A DNA stretch of 64,000 bases from DATKEJ01 sp963768715 (lineage in GTDB: Bacteria > Bacteroidota > Rhodothermia > Rhodothermales > DATKEJ01): assembly GCA_963768715.1 (NCBI GenBank), contig CAVYJC010000008.1, positions 248,001 to 312,000 of the forward strand, written 5' to 3'. The notes under the pieces were generated by a model, which ran no database searches, was not told the DNA's origin, and saw only the letters and a list, made by a program, of their open reading frames with translations. Position numbers and translations under genes: made by a program. Each line of letters opens with the position of its first letter. Within the stretch, counting starts at the first letter, position 1. Positions 47,169 through 56,052 of this stretch are shown here, one piece after another.

Positions 47169-49904
47169 ATGGCCCCGAGCTCAGGCTCCGACCGAGAAAA
47201 GTTGTACCTGCTCGATGCGATGGCCCTGGCCTATAGGGCGCATTTCGCGTTGATATCCAGGCCGCTGGTCACATCCGACGGTCTCGACACGTCAGCTATC
47301 TTCGGATTTACCCAGTCGCTGCTAAAGCTGCTCGATGAGCATCCGGATCATATCGCCGTCGTTTTCGATCCACCCGACGGAAAATCATTTCGAGACGACC
47401 TGTTCGAGGAATACAAGGCGAATCGACCCCCGATGCCTGAGCCCCTGCGAGAGGCCATTCCGCATATCAAGGAACTGGTCGAAGCATTTGATATTCCTGT
47501 AGTAGAAGTCCAGGGCATGGAGGCCGATGACGTCATCGGCACGCTGGCTCGCCAGGCCGAGTCGGAAAAGGTCGACGTCATTATCGTGTCGCCGGACAAA
47601 GACTTTCGCCAGCTGCTCACCGAGCACGTTTCGATCATGCGTCCCGCCTATCGTGGCGAGGAGTTCGAAAGGAACACAGAATCCTCCTTCCGGGAGAAAT
47701 ACGGCGTCGATCCCATTCGTTTCATCGACATCCTCGCGTTGCTCGGCGATACCAGTGACAATGTGCCCGGAGTCAGCGGCATCGGGGACAAGACGGCGCC
47801 CAAGCTGATTCAGGAATACGGCACGGTAGAGGAATTGCTCGATCACGCCGACGAGATTACATCAAAGCGTGTACGGGAGGCGCTGAAGAAATACCGGGCC
47901 GAAGCCCTGCTGTCGAAGAAGCTGGTCACCATCGTAACGGATCTCGAGCTGGACCTGGACTGGCATCAACTTCGCACGACGCAGCCGCACCTCGATCGGC
48001 TCGCGAAACTCTTCGACCGGTTCGAGTTTCGGACCCTCATGAAACGCGTGCTTGACCGATGGGGGAAAGTACCCGAAGAGGAGCTGGAGTCGGGCCAGGG
48101 CATGTTCGATTTCGGGCCCACGGCATCCGTTGAATCGGAGCCCGAGGACGGGGACTTTGCGATCATCAGGACAAAAGAGGAGCTGGAGGAGCTGATCGAT
48201 CGCCTTGCCGAGCGACCGACAGTAGATCTCCAGGTAGATGCCGATGCGGCCGATGCCATGCGGGCCGAACTGCGAGGCATTGCGTTTGCCTGGGAGGACG
48301 GTGCCTCGTACATCCACTTTCCGCTTGGCGACGGGACAAGCCGTGAGGATATCCTCGCCTTGCTTGCACCCATTCTCAGTGACGTGAAGAAGGTCAAGCG
48401 TGGGTACGACCTGAAAGTCCAACGAATCGCCCTCAAGCGGGCAGGCCTTGACTTGATCGAGCCCTACGAGGACGCGCTGATCAGCCACTATCTGCTCGCC
48501 CCGGACGAATCGCACGATCTCGATCGACTGGCTCTCAGGGAGTTCGGGCTCCGCATCCCGGATCCCGATCGCATCAGGAGAGAAGAGCACCCGGGCAAGC
48601 GGGCGACATTCATCGCGGCGCAGGCGGCTGCTGCCCTGCGCCTGCAGGCGGTATACAGTGAAAGACTGCAGCAGGATCGTCGCGGCGACATTGCCGCCGG
48701 CATCGAGTACCCGCTCATTCCCGTGCTTGCCGACATGGAGATGCTCGGCGTGCGAGTCGACACGGATGCCCTCGACGAGATTTCGAGCCAACTCTCGGGT
48801 GAAATCGGGACGCTCGAAGAGCAGATTCTGGATATGGCCGGGGAGGAGTTCAACATCGGCTCGCCCAAGCAACTCGGAGACATTCTCTTCAAGAAACTCA
48901 AGCTGAAACCGCTCCGAAAGACGTCCACCGGACAGGCGTCCACGAACGAGCGCGTGCTCATGCAGCTCGCGGCGGAGCACCCGATGCCCGGACTCGTTCT
49001 CGACTGGCGGCGGCTGACCAAGCTGAAGAACACGTACGTCGACAATCTCGGAGAATACGTGCATCCCGACACGGGCCGCATCCACGGCAGCTTCAATCAG
49101 GCGGTGGCGGCGACCGGGAGGCTCTCGTCTGCGAACCCAAATCTCCAGAATATTCCCGTTCGATCAGACACCGGACGGGAGATTCGTCGCGCTTTCGTGC
49201 CTGTCGAGGGGATGCGATTTCTGGCGGCGGATTACATACAGATCGAGCTGCGCATCCTTGCATCGATGTCTGAGGATCCGGGCCTGATCGCCGCATTTGA
49301 GGCATCCGAGGACATTCACCGGGCGACGGCGGCCAAAATGTATGGCGTGTCGCTCGAGGAGGTGACGCGCGAGATGCGGCGCAAGGCGAAAGAAGTGAAC
49401 TTCGGCATCCCGTACGGGATTTCTGCCTATGAACTCAGCCAGCGGCTGCGCATTTCGCGTGACGAGGCGAAAGATCTTATCGATCAGTACCATCGGAGTT
49501 ATCCGAACGTGAGTCGCCTCATCAGTCATCTGGTGAACCTTGCGCGACAGAACGGCTTTGTCGAGACTATTCTGGGGCGGAGGCGGTATATCCCCGACAT
49601 TCAATCGCGGCGCCACAACGATCGGTCGGCTGCCGAACGGATTGCCGTCAACATGCCGATTCAGGGTACGCAGGCCGACATGATCAAATCCGCGATGGTG
49701 CGGATACATGCCGAGTTGAAGCGACGAAAACTGGCGAGCAGAATGATCCTGCAGGTTCACGACGAGTTGGTTTTCGAAGTCCCCCCTGACGAAATCGAGG
49801 AGCTTCGAACGTTCGTAGTTAAGGAAATGGTGGAGGCGCTTCCCTTGAAGGTCCCTATCGAAGTTGACGTTGGAATTGGAGATAACTGGCTCGATGCGCA
49901 CTGA
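47169..49904 (+). CDS. polA: DNA polymerase I (proofreading site degenerate)
   Basis: Repair and Okazaki-fragment polymerase, 911 residues, full length. Seen: 5'-nuclease domain to about residue 300 (DAMALAYRAHF, EADDVIGTLA, SPDKDFRQLL, DTSDNVPGVSGIGDKTA), a 3'-5' exonuclease-like domain (about 330-500) and polymerase motifs A (DYIQIELR, Asp688), B (RRKAKEVNFGIPYG) and C (VHDELVFEV). In the exonuclease fold, the DxE of motif I reads D353-L-Q and motif III YxxxD reads FIAAQ (near 481), so proofreading is probably lost. Motif A has Ile where Ser is near-invariant. The ATG at 47169 is preferred over 47139. Overlaps the M16 gene. Confidence 0.94.
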   Translation: MAPSSGSDREKLYLLDAMALAYRAHFALISRPLVTSDGLDTSAIFGFTQSLLKLLDEHPDHIAVVFDPPDGKSFRDDLFEEYKANRPPMPEPLREAIPHIKELVEAFDIPVVEVQGMEADDVIGTLARQAESEKVDVIIVSPDKDFRQLLTEHVSIMRPAYRGEEFERNTESSFREKYGVDPIRFIDILALLGDTSDNVPGVSGIGDKTAPKLIQEYGTVEELLDHADEITSKRVREALKKYRAEALLSKKLVTIVTDLELDLDWHQLRTTQPHLDRLAKLFDRFEFRTLMKRVLDRWGKVPEEELESGQGMFDFGPTASVESEPEDGDFAIIRTKEELEELIDRLAERPTVDLQVDADAADAMRAELRGIAFAWEDGASYIHFPLGDGTSREDILALLAPILSDVKKVKRGYDLKVQRIALKRAGLDLIEPYEDALISHYLLAPDESHDLDRLALREFGLRIPDPDRIRREEHPGKRATFIAAQAAAALRLQAVYSERLQQDRRGDIAAGIEYPLIPVLADMEMLGVRVDTDALDEISSQLSGEIGTLEEQILDMAGEEFNIGSPKQLGDILFKKLKLKPLRKTSTGQASTNERVLMQLAAEHPMPGLVLDWRRLTKLKNTYVDNLGEYVHPDTGRIHGSFNQAVAATGRLSSANPNLQNIPVRSDTGREIRRAFVPVEGMRFLAADYIQIELRILASMSEDPGLIAAFEASEDIHRATAAKMYGVSLEEVTREMRRKAKEVNFGIPYGISAYELSQRLRISRDEAKDLIDQYHRSYPNVSRLISHLVNLARQNGFVETILGRRRYIPDIQSRRHNDRSAAERIAVNMPIQGTQADMIKSAMVRIHAELKRRKLASRMILQVHDELVFEVPPDEIEELRTFVVKEMVEALPLKVPIEVDVGIGDNWLDAH

Positions 49905-51219
49905 CCCCGACAGCATCCCGCAAAACGAGGCATTCGAGTATGTGGAAGCCTCCGCGGGGGTTTTGCACTACGTGCTCAAGGCGAACGGGCTGAACGTGCT
50001 CGTCTTGCCGGATCCTTCGACGTCCGTCGCTGCGTTCATGGTGACCTACCACGTTGGCAGTCGGAACGAAGGTCTGGGCACGACAGGCGCTACCCACTTG
50101 CTCGAACATCTGATGTTCAAGGGGAGTGAGCGCTTCAATCGACGACTGGGCACCGACATCTTTGCACTTTTACAGCAGGTTGGCGCTCAGGTTAACGCCA
50201 CGACGTGGCTGGACAGAACAAACTACTACGAAGTTCTTCCGACCCAGCATCTGCAACTGGCGGCTTCTATTGAGGCGGACCGAATGCGCAACGCGCTCAT
50301 TGCCGAGGAGGATCTTGCGTCAGAGCGCATTGTGGTGCTCAATGAACTCGATCGTGGTCGAAATGAACCCCTCCGCAATCTGCACGATTCGGTCTGGGCC
50401 GCAGCGTTTGTCGCGCATCCGTATCGCCATCCCACGATCGGGTGGCGGAGTGACGTGGAGACGATCACGGCGGCGGACCTGCGGAAGTTTTACGATACGT
50501 TTTACTGGCCCAACAACGCGACCGTGACCGTGATCGGGGCCATTGAGGTGCCCGATGCGCTGGCGCTCATCGAGCAGCAATTCGGGGCCGTGCCGGCCAG
50601 TCCTGAGCCGATTCCCTACGTACGGACGAGAGAGCCGGCGCAGACCGGCCCGCGGCGTGTCGTCGTTCGTCAGGCCGGTGAGGTCGGCGCTGTCGTTCGG
50701 GCCTACAAGACACCGTCTGCGCTGGAAGAAGATTCCGACGCGCTCGAGCTGCTTTCCTACGTGCTGACATCAGGCATGAGTAGCAGAGGATACCGTATGC
50801 TGACCGATACCGGTTTGACGACGTCGATCTCATCGTCGTCGGGACGTTATCGTGATCCGGGTTTGTTTCAGCTCTACATGATGGCCGGTGACAGTGCGAC
50901 GCTCGATGAGATTGATGAAGCTTGCGAGAGACTCATTGCATCGGTCGTCGAAGAAGGCGTAACGACGGAAGAAATCAAACGAGCCCGGGCGCGAATCGAA
51001 GCGCAGGAAGCATTTGGGCGGGACGGCCCGTTTCAGATCGCGGCGCAGCTGAACGAAGCGATTGCGGCCGGCGACTGGAAACTCTACACGACGTTCCGAG
51101 AGCGGATCGAGAGGGTTTCAAGCGACGACGTTGCGCGCGTCGCGAAGGCCTATCTCACATCGGACTCCCAAACTACTGGATTCTATGAACCGGTTTCAAG
51201 AAACGGACGCGCCGATTGA
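49894..51219 (+). CDS. M16 zinc peptidase, catalytic subunit
   Basis: Pitrilysin/processing-peptidase family protein of about 441 residues. Seen: HLLEHLMFKG, the inverted zinc motif HxxEH with catalytic Glu, followed by the distal zinc Glu region SERIVVLNELDRGRNEP; then the second M16 fold. The signal peptide is absent, so it may be cytoplasmic. ATG at 49894 overlaps the polA stop by 11 bp; the first in-frame ATG (49864) is possible. It overlaps the following M16 gene by 35 bp, the arrangement of two-subunit M16 peptidases. Confidence 0.9.
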   Translation: MRTDPDSIPQNEAFEYVEASAGVLHYVLKANGLNVLVLPDPSTSVAAFMVTYHVGSRNEGLGTTGATHLLEHLMFKGSERFNRRLGTDIFALLQQVGAQVNATTWLDRTNYYEVLPTQHLQLAASIEADRMRNALIAEEDLASERIVVLNELDRGRNEPLRNLHDSVWAAAFVAHPYRHPTIGWRSDVETITAADLRKFYDTFYWPNNATVTVIGAIEVPDALALIEQQFGAVPASPEPIPYVRTREPAQTGPRRVVVRQAGEVGAVVRAYKTPSALEEDSDALELLSYVLTSGMSSRGYRMLTDTGLTTSISSSSGRYRDPGLFQLYMMAGDSATLDEIDEACERLIASVVEEGVTTEEIKRARARIEAQEAFGRDGPFQIAAQLNEAIAAGDWKLYTTFRERIERVSSDDVARVAKAYLTSDSQTTGFYEPVSRNGRAD

Positions 51220-52483
51220 CGCCCTGCCTGTCCCGGTGGCATTTGAACAGCAGGGTATCCAGGTGGTTGTCGTGTCGCGCCCCGTCAGGGATGTCGTCTC
51301 CTGGCACGGTTCCATCGAGACGCATCCCCGGTTCGCCGCCGGCGAGGAGCTGACTCAGGACGTCGTCACGAACCTCCTGAACAAGGGGACGCGCAAGCGA
51401 GATCGTTTCGAGCTGGCATTGGAGCTCGAGGATCGCGGCGCCGAGATCAGTTTCGGGTCGAGTGGCTCCAGGGTGCATTTTTCGGGACGGTCGCTGGCGA
51501 GGGACGTCCCGCATATTCTGAAACTGACGGCCGAGCAGCTGATCGAGCCCCTGCTGGATCCGAGCGAATTCGAGAAAGTGATCCAGAGAGAGCGTGCATC
51601 ACTCAGACGTTCCTCCCAGAGCACGTCGTATCGAGCCGGTGTCGCGCTGCGCGGACGCCTCTTCACTGCGGCGCATCCAAATTTCAGCCGGGAGCCCGCT
51701 GCCGAGCTGGACCTTCTCGCGCGGATTTCTCCGGAAGATGTCCGCTCCTATCATGAATCCCATTTTGGACATTCGGCCTTCGCGGTTTGTATGGCGGGCG
51801 ATTTCGATCCCGGCAATTTTGCTGATTCCGTTGTCGACGCCTTTGGTGACTGGATTGGGGGAGGCGGCGAAGGAGAGTTCGACGTGGCGGGCCGGCTGGA
51901 TGACAATCGCGAACGCATGGAGATTCATATCGACGATCGCGACAATCTGGACGTTCGTGTGGGGCACGCGGTTCATCTTCGCCGTAACAACCCAGATTAT
52001 CTCGCGCTCTATGTGGCCAACTACATCCTCGGGGGTAATTTTTCAGCCCGGCTGATGACGAAAGTGCGTAATGAAATGGGCCTGACCTATGGGATCGGGT
52101 CGTCTCTGACCGGGTTCGATGCCGCCTACGAGGGGATGTGGCAGATCTCTGTGACGTTGAGCAAGGATCGTCTCGAAGAGGGTGTCGCGGCGACGCTCGA
52201 GGAGGTCCGCAGCTTCCTTGAAGCCGGCGTCACGGCTGAAGAGTTGGCTGCCAAGAAGACAACGATTTGTGGATCGTACGAGGTTGGACTTTCCACAACC
52301 CGAGGACTGGCTCACACGCTGCATGCGAATCTTCGAAATGGATTCCCCCCTGATTACTTGAGAGATTTCCCCGGCGAGATTCGTTCGTTGTCGCTCGATG
52401 ACGTCAACGAGGCGGTGCGTCGCTACCTCGATTTCGATCAACTCCGAGTCGTGATTGCAGGGTCGCTGCCGGAAGTGCAATAG
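51185..52483 (+). CDS. M16 peptidase, non-catalytic partner subunit
   Basis: 432-residue M16-fold protein. The HxxEH zinc motif is absent: the corresponding helix reads EELTQDVVTNLLNKGTRKR. The C-terminal part keeps the substrate-binding Arg/Tyr pair (GGNFSARLMTKVRNEMGLTYG). This is the pattern of the second chain in heterodimeric M16 peptidases (as in SPH-type and mitochondrial alpha/beta processing peptidases). Start at the ATG at 51185, inside the 3' end of the catalytic subunit (35-bp overlap), so the two are very likely co-translated. Converges on the PspC genes. Confidence 0.9.
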   Translation: MNRFQETDAPIDALPVPVAFEQQGIQVVVVSRPVRDVVSWHGSIETHPRFAAGEELTQDVVTNLLNKGTRKRDRFELALELEDRGAEISFGSSGSRVHFSGRSLARDVPHILKLTAEQLIEPLLDPSEFEKVIQRERASLRRSSQSTSYRAGVALRGRLFTAAHPNFSREPAAELDLLARISPEDVRSYHESHFGHSAFAVCMAGDFDPGNFADSVVDAFGDWIGGGGEGEFDVAGRLDDNRERMEIHIDDRDNLDVRVGHAVHLRRNNPDYLALYVANYILGGNFSARLMTKVRNEMGLTYGIGSSLTGFDAAYEGMWQISVTLSKDRLEEGVAATLEEVRSFLEAGVTAEELAAKKTTICGSYEVGLSTTRGLAHTLHANLRNGFPPDYLRDFPGEIRSLSLDDVNEAVRRYLDFDQLRVVIAGSLPEVQ

Positions 52484-52528
52484 GAGATGGTACCGGCTCG
52501 CGCACGGAATGTGCGGGAGATCTCCGGA

Positions 52529-52714
52529 TCAGTCATCGGGCATTATGACCGACAGCAGGATGTAGACGATAATGCCGGGGAAGACGCCCGAAACGAGCGA
52601 CACGAGGGCATAACCGACACGCACGGCCGTCGGATCGACGTTGAAGTACTCGGCGATACCGCCGCACACCCCTGCAATTTTACGGTCGTAGCTTGATTTG
52701 ATGAGCTTGGTCAT
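52529..52714 (-). CDS. Small PspC-domain protein
   Basis: Single PspC domain, 61 residues: KLIKSSYDRKIAGVCGGIAEYF, then VDPTAVRVGYAL and a membrane helix (VFPGIIVYILLSVIMP). PspC-type proteins sense envelope stress in Gammaproteobacteria; in this phylum the role is unproven. Short but complete and with the canonical KIAGVCGG motif. It follows the larger PspC gene by 24 bp. Confidence 0.9.
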   Translation of the reverse strand: MTKLIKSSYDRKIAGVCGGIAEYFNVDPTAVRVGYALVSLVSGVFPGIIVYILLSVIMPDD

Positions 52715-52738
52715 TGGCCTCTATTCTGTTTGCGTGAC

Positions 52739-53416
52739 TCAAGTGTCACGAACGACCCTTATGCGCTCTTCCTGCGCCCGCAATTGTTGCTGCTGCTTCT
52801 TGTCGGCGTTTGACATGATGATCGCCAGCACGATGTAGAGCGGCACAGCCGGAAAGCCTCCACCAAAGATCGTCGCAATCACGAAACCGATCCGGATCAA
52901 TGTTGGATCGACTCCGAAATACTCGCCCAGTCCACCACAAACCCCGGCTAACTTCTTGTTTGTCTTGGACTTGACGAGACGTCTCTTCGTACCGGATGGT
53001 GGCGTCTGGGTCTGCGTTCGGACCGACGGGGGCGCTGAAGCGATGGCAACTCTCACCTTCTGTTTGGCGCGTTCTTTCTTCTTTCGCTTCTTGCGCGGAG
53101 TCCATGACAGAACCCCGAAGCCGAGAAGGATGATCAGAACGCCGGCGAGCCACGGAAGAGCGCCTACGAGCATGGAAAAATCCAGCGGCAGCGATAGCCC
53201 CATTTGCTGGAGTAAATAGACGACGCCGACGGATATGATCGAGAGCCCTGCGACGGTCGGAAGGTTCCAGAAGCCCGTCGACTTTTCTCCTTCACGCTCT
53301 TCGAGGAAAGCCTCGATATCGTCGTCGGTAACCTCGTCCAGGTACAGGTTTTCCTCGAGGAAATCTGAGGACTTCTCGTCGTCCTTCCGAACGGATGTCT
53401 GTGTACGTGTACTCAT
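52739..53416 (-). CDS. PspC-domain membrane protein with N-terminal extension
   Basis: 225 residues. The N-terminal 45 are acidic and soluble, then two hydrophobic helices (LSIISVGVVYLLQQMG and WLAGVLIILLGFGVLSW), a Lys/Arg-rich linker (PRKKRKKKERAKQK), then a PspC domain (KTNKKLAGVCGGLGEYFGVDPT, membrane helix VIATIFGGGFPAVPLYIVLAIIM). It is the first gene of a two-gene PspC unit and may be a membrane stress sensor or anchoring protein. Start at 53416. No sigma or phage-shock partner is nearby. Confidence 0.88.
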   Translation of the reverse strand: MSTRTQTSVRKDDEKSSDFLEENLYLDEVTDDDIEAFLEEREGEKSTGFWNLPTVAGLSIISVGVVYLLQQMGLSLPLDFSMLVGALPWLAGVLIILLGFGVLSWTPRKKRKKKERAKQKVRVAIASAPPSVRTQTQTPPSGTKRRLVKSKTNKKLAGVCGGLGEYFGVDPTLIRIGFVIATIFGGGFPAVPLYIVLAIIMSNADKKQQQQLRAQEERIRVVRDT

Positions 53417-53468
53417 CTCAGAGAGGGGGCCGATCGCATAACAACTAATAGGTACGATCCGGGGACTT

Positions 53469-54116
53469 TCAGGTTGCAGAGGTCCCCACGCGAACCAACT
53501 CGTCTTCGGTCACGATCAGGCCGACCGGCACATCGAACAGGTCGTGCGGAACGAGATCGAAGAGGCACTGCGAATATACGAGTGAAAGGGTAGCGCAATC
53601 CGCATCTTTCAAGAACCTGTCGTAGAAGCCTCCCCCATAGCCAAGGCGGTATCCGTGCCTGTCGACGGCGAGCGCCGGCGCGATGACCAGATCGATGCGA
53701 GGGGGTGGAACGGCTGGTGAGGCGAGCGGTTCATAGGTGCCCCACACGTTCTTTTGCATCTTGTCACTCCCGGCGAACACGCGATAGAGCATTCGTCCCG
53801 CCGATGGATCGGCGGTCGGATCACAGACCGGCACGACCAATTGTTTGCCGGCCTCGTGAAGCGCAGCGATCAGCGGGCGCGTGTCGACTTCCCGGCGCTC
53901 GGTAATAGGCCAGTAGATGTGGATGACTTCCGCCTCGTCAAAGACGCTGCTTTGTAAGACCCGTCCGACGATCGCGGAGGAAAGCTCCTCGTAGCGCGAA
54001 TCGTCCAGCGTCTCGCGATAACGTCGGCATTGGATGCGAAGCTCGTCCTTGCCGAGGGAGTTGTTGCCGAGGTTCATGGGATGCGAAGCATGCGAATTTC
54101 GTGTGGCCACCGTCAA
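53469..54116 (-). CDS. 5-formyltetrahydrofolate cyclo-ligase
   Basis: ATP-dependent enzyme making 5,10-methenyltetrahydrofolate. Seen: IYWPITERREVDTRPLI, LVIAPALAVDRHGYRLGYGGGFYDRFL, the hallmark motif near residue 150, and a C-terminal VPVGLIVTEDEL. Up to 215 residues from 54116; an in-frame ATG at 54077 would give 202, closer to the family mean. It is divergent from the carboxymuconolactone-decarboxylase-like gene with overlapping start regions, so a promoter must lie within one of the coding starts or the starts are shorter than the longest frames. Confidence 0.92.
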   Translation of the reverse strand: MTVATRNSHASHPMNLGNNSLGKDELRIQCRRYRETLDDSRYEELSSAIVGRVLQSSVFDEAEVIHIYWPITERREVDTRPLIAALHEAGKQLVVPVCDPTADPSAGRMLYRVFAGSDKMQKNVWGTYEPLASPAVPPPRIDLVIAPALAVDRHGYRLGYGGGFYDRFLKDADCATLSLVYSQCLFDLVPHDLFDVPVGLIVTEDELVRVGTSAT

Positions 54117-54139
54117 TCCGGCACTCTACCATGAGGAAT

Positions 54140-54520
54140 ATGGACAGGAAAACGAACAATGACAATCGTATCGGGGCGTTCAATGCCTACCGTACCCGGA
54201 TGAACGCAAGGATTTTGGAGGGCGACAAAGCCCACCTGGGCATTAAACGCTTCTTCAATCTCGATTCCAACGCGTATAAGGAAGGAGCGCTCGATCGACC
54301 CACGAAAGAAATGCTCGGCCTCGTCGCGTCGATGGTGCTCCGCTGCGACGATTGCATCCTGTATCACTTGATCAATTGTGTCGAGGCAGGTCTCAGTGAA
54401 GAAGAAATCGTCGAGGCCATGAACGTTGCGCTTGTCGTGGGGGGATCGATCGTCATTCCGCACCTGCGCAGAGCCTACGAGACGCTGGACGACCTCCTCT
54501 CGAAAAACGAAGCATCATGA
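54140..54520 (+). CDS. Carboxymuconolactone decarboxylase / AhpD-like protein
   Basis: Small helical protein of 126 residues with the CMD-family core: RPTKEMLGLVASMVLRCDDCILYHLINCVEAGLSEEEI. The CxxC (CDDC) followed by His three residues later is the AhpD-like redox centre, so peroxidase-related activity is more likely than decarboxylation. The first ATG at 54101 would overlap the cyclo-ligase start; 54140 (MDRKTNND) or 54131 leaves room for a promoter. Length is typical. Confidence 0.85.
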   Translation: MDRKTNNDNRIGAFNAYRTRMNARILEGDKAHLGIKRFFNLDSNAYKEGALDRPTKEMLGLVASMVLRCDDCILYHLINCVEAGLSEEEIVEAMNVALVVGGSIVIPHLRRAYETLDDLLSKNEAS

Positions 54521-54567
54521 CGATTTCGTACCTGCGAAATGTTCACGAATCACGTCGTGAGGCTTCG

Positions 54568-54597
54568 TTGATAACTCACGCGAAAATACGTACTTTG
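54568..54597 (+). promoter_or_regulatory. Probable Bacteroidota-type promoter of the ffh operon
   Basis: TTG at 54568-54570 and TACTTTG at 54591-54597, spaced 20 bp, in the A/T-rich gap before ffh. This is close to the TTTG / TAnnTTTG pattern of this phylum's housekeeping promoters, not an exact match. Confidence 0.5.
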
Positions 54598-54649
54598 TCT
54601 TTTCTGTATACAAACGACGAAGTCCCGGTGCTTACCGGTCCATTCAGCC

Positions 54650-56005
54650 ATGTTTGAGACACTTTCGGAAAAGCTCGATGTAGCCCTGCGGTCAGTGACC
54701 GGGCAGGGGCGCATCAACGAGTTGAATATCGCGCAGACGATGCGCGAGATTCGCCGTGCTCTGCTGGATGCCGACGTCAACTTTCAGGTGGCGCGCGATT
54801 TCACGGAGCGCGTCAAGGAGAAGGCGCTCGGGGAAGAGGTTCTGTCCTCGCTTCAACCTGGTCAGCAACTGGTCAAGATCGTCTATGACGAGCTGGTCGG
54901 ATTGCTTGGGGGAGAGCAGGTCGATCTGAATGACGGCAAGCGGGTACCGCGCGTTATTCTCGTCGCCGGGCTGCAGGGATCCGGGAAGACGACGTTTGTT
55001 TCAAAGCTTGCGCTCAAGCTGAAGTCGGACGGTCACTCTCCGCTTTTGGCGGCCGCCGACGTCTATCGGCCTGCAGCGGTCGACCAGTTGAAGACGCTTG
55101 CCGCCTCGATTCCGACCCCCGTCTTTTCTATCGAAGAGAACGGCGTGCCCGTGCGCGACGCGGTTCGGGTTGCACGAGAATCGATCGCCGAAGCCCGACG
55201 CAACGGACGTGATACGGTGATCATCGATACGGCCGGACGACTCCACGTCGACGAGGAGATGATGGCCGAAGTTGCCGAAATCAAGCGAGTCGTCGAGCCT
55301 GATGAGATCCTGTTCGTCGTCGACTCGATGACAGGGCAGGATGCAGTCAACGCGGCAAGAGCCTTCAACGAAGAGCTGGATTTCGACGGGGTCGTCCTGA
55401 CCAAACTCGACGGCGATTCACGCGGCGGCGCAGCCCTTTCAATCCGCCAGGTCGTCCACAAACCGATCAAATTCGCCTCGACCGGCGAGAAGCTCGATGC
55501 GCTTACCGAGTTTTACCCCGATCGGATGGCGCAACGGATTCTGGGTATGGGCGACGTCGTGTCGTTCGTCGAAAAGGCCCAGGAGCAGTATGACGTAGAG
55601 CAGGCAGAAAAGCTCGAGCGTAAGATTCGGTCGCAGAAGTTCGACCTCGAGGATTTCCTCGAACAACTTCACCGCATTAAGCAGATGGGGTCGATCAAAG
55701 ACCTGCTCGGGATGATCCCGGGCGTGTCACGTCAGATCAAAGACGTCGACATCGAAGACGATGCTTTCGTTCACATCGAGGCCATGATCCAATCGATGAC
55801 GCCGCAAGAACGGCGCAGTCCCGAGTTGATCAACGGCCGCCGCCGCCTTCGCATTGCAAATGGCAGCGGTATGGAAGTATCCGACGTCAATCAGCTGCTC
55901 AAGCAGTTTCGGGACATGCAGAAAATGATGAAGACGGTAATGAAGCTTTCCGGTAAGAAACGATCAGTGGACTTGGGAAGCCTGATGGGGGCACAGCGGA
56001 ACTGA
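54650..56005 (+). CDS. ffh: Signal recognition particle protein Ffh (SRP54)
   Basis: GTPase that targets nascent membrane proteins with 4.5S RNA and FtsY. 451 residues, full length. Seen: helical N domain to about 90, G domain with GLQGSGKTTFVSKLA (P-loop), DVYRPAAVDQL, IDTAGRLHVDEE (G3), TKLDGDSRGG (G4) and GTGEK-type closing loop, then the M domain rich in Met (MQKMMKTVMKLSG). Only 47 bp before rpsP, so the gene probably leads the ribosomal unit. No 4.5S RNA gene is visible. Confidence 0.97.
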   Translation: MFETLSEKLDVALRSVTGQGRINELNIAQTMREIRRALLDADVNFQVARDFTERVKEKALGEEVLSSLQPGQQLVKIVYDELVGLLGGEQVDLNDGKRVPRVILVAGLQGSGKTTFVSKLALKLKSDGHSPLLAAADVYRPAAVDQLKTLAASIPTPVFSIEENGVPVRDAVRVARESIAEARRNGRDTVIIDTAGRLHVDEEMMAEVAEIKRVVEPDEILFVVDSMTGQDAVNAARAFNEELDFDGVVLTKLDGDSRGGAALSIRQVVHKPIKFASTGEKLDALTEFYPDRMAQRILGMGDVVSFVEKAQEQYDVEQAEKLERKIRSQKFDLEDFLEQLHRIKQMGSIKDLLGMIPGVSRQIKDVDIEDDAFVHIEAMIQSMTPQERRSPELINGRRRLRIANGSGMEVSDVNQLLKQFRDMQKMMKTVMKLSGKKRSVDLGSLMGAQRN

Positions 56006-56052
56006 CCCCTTACTTTTTAGAAAAACAAACATTTAGTAGAAGAGGTTTAGCG

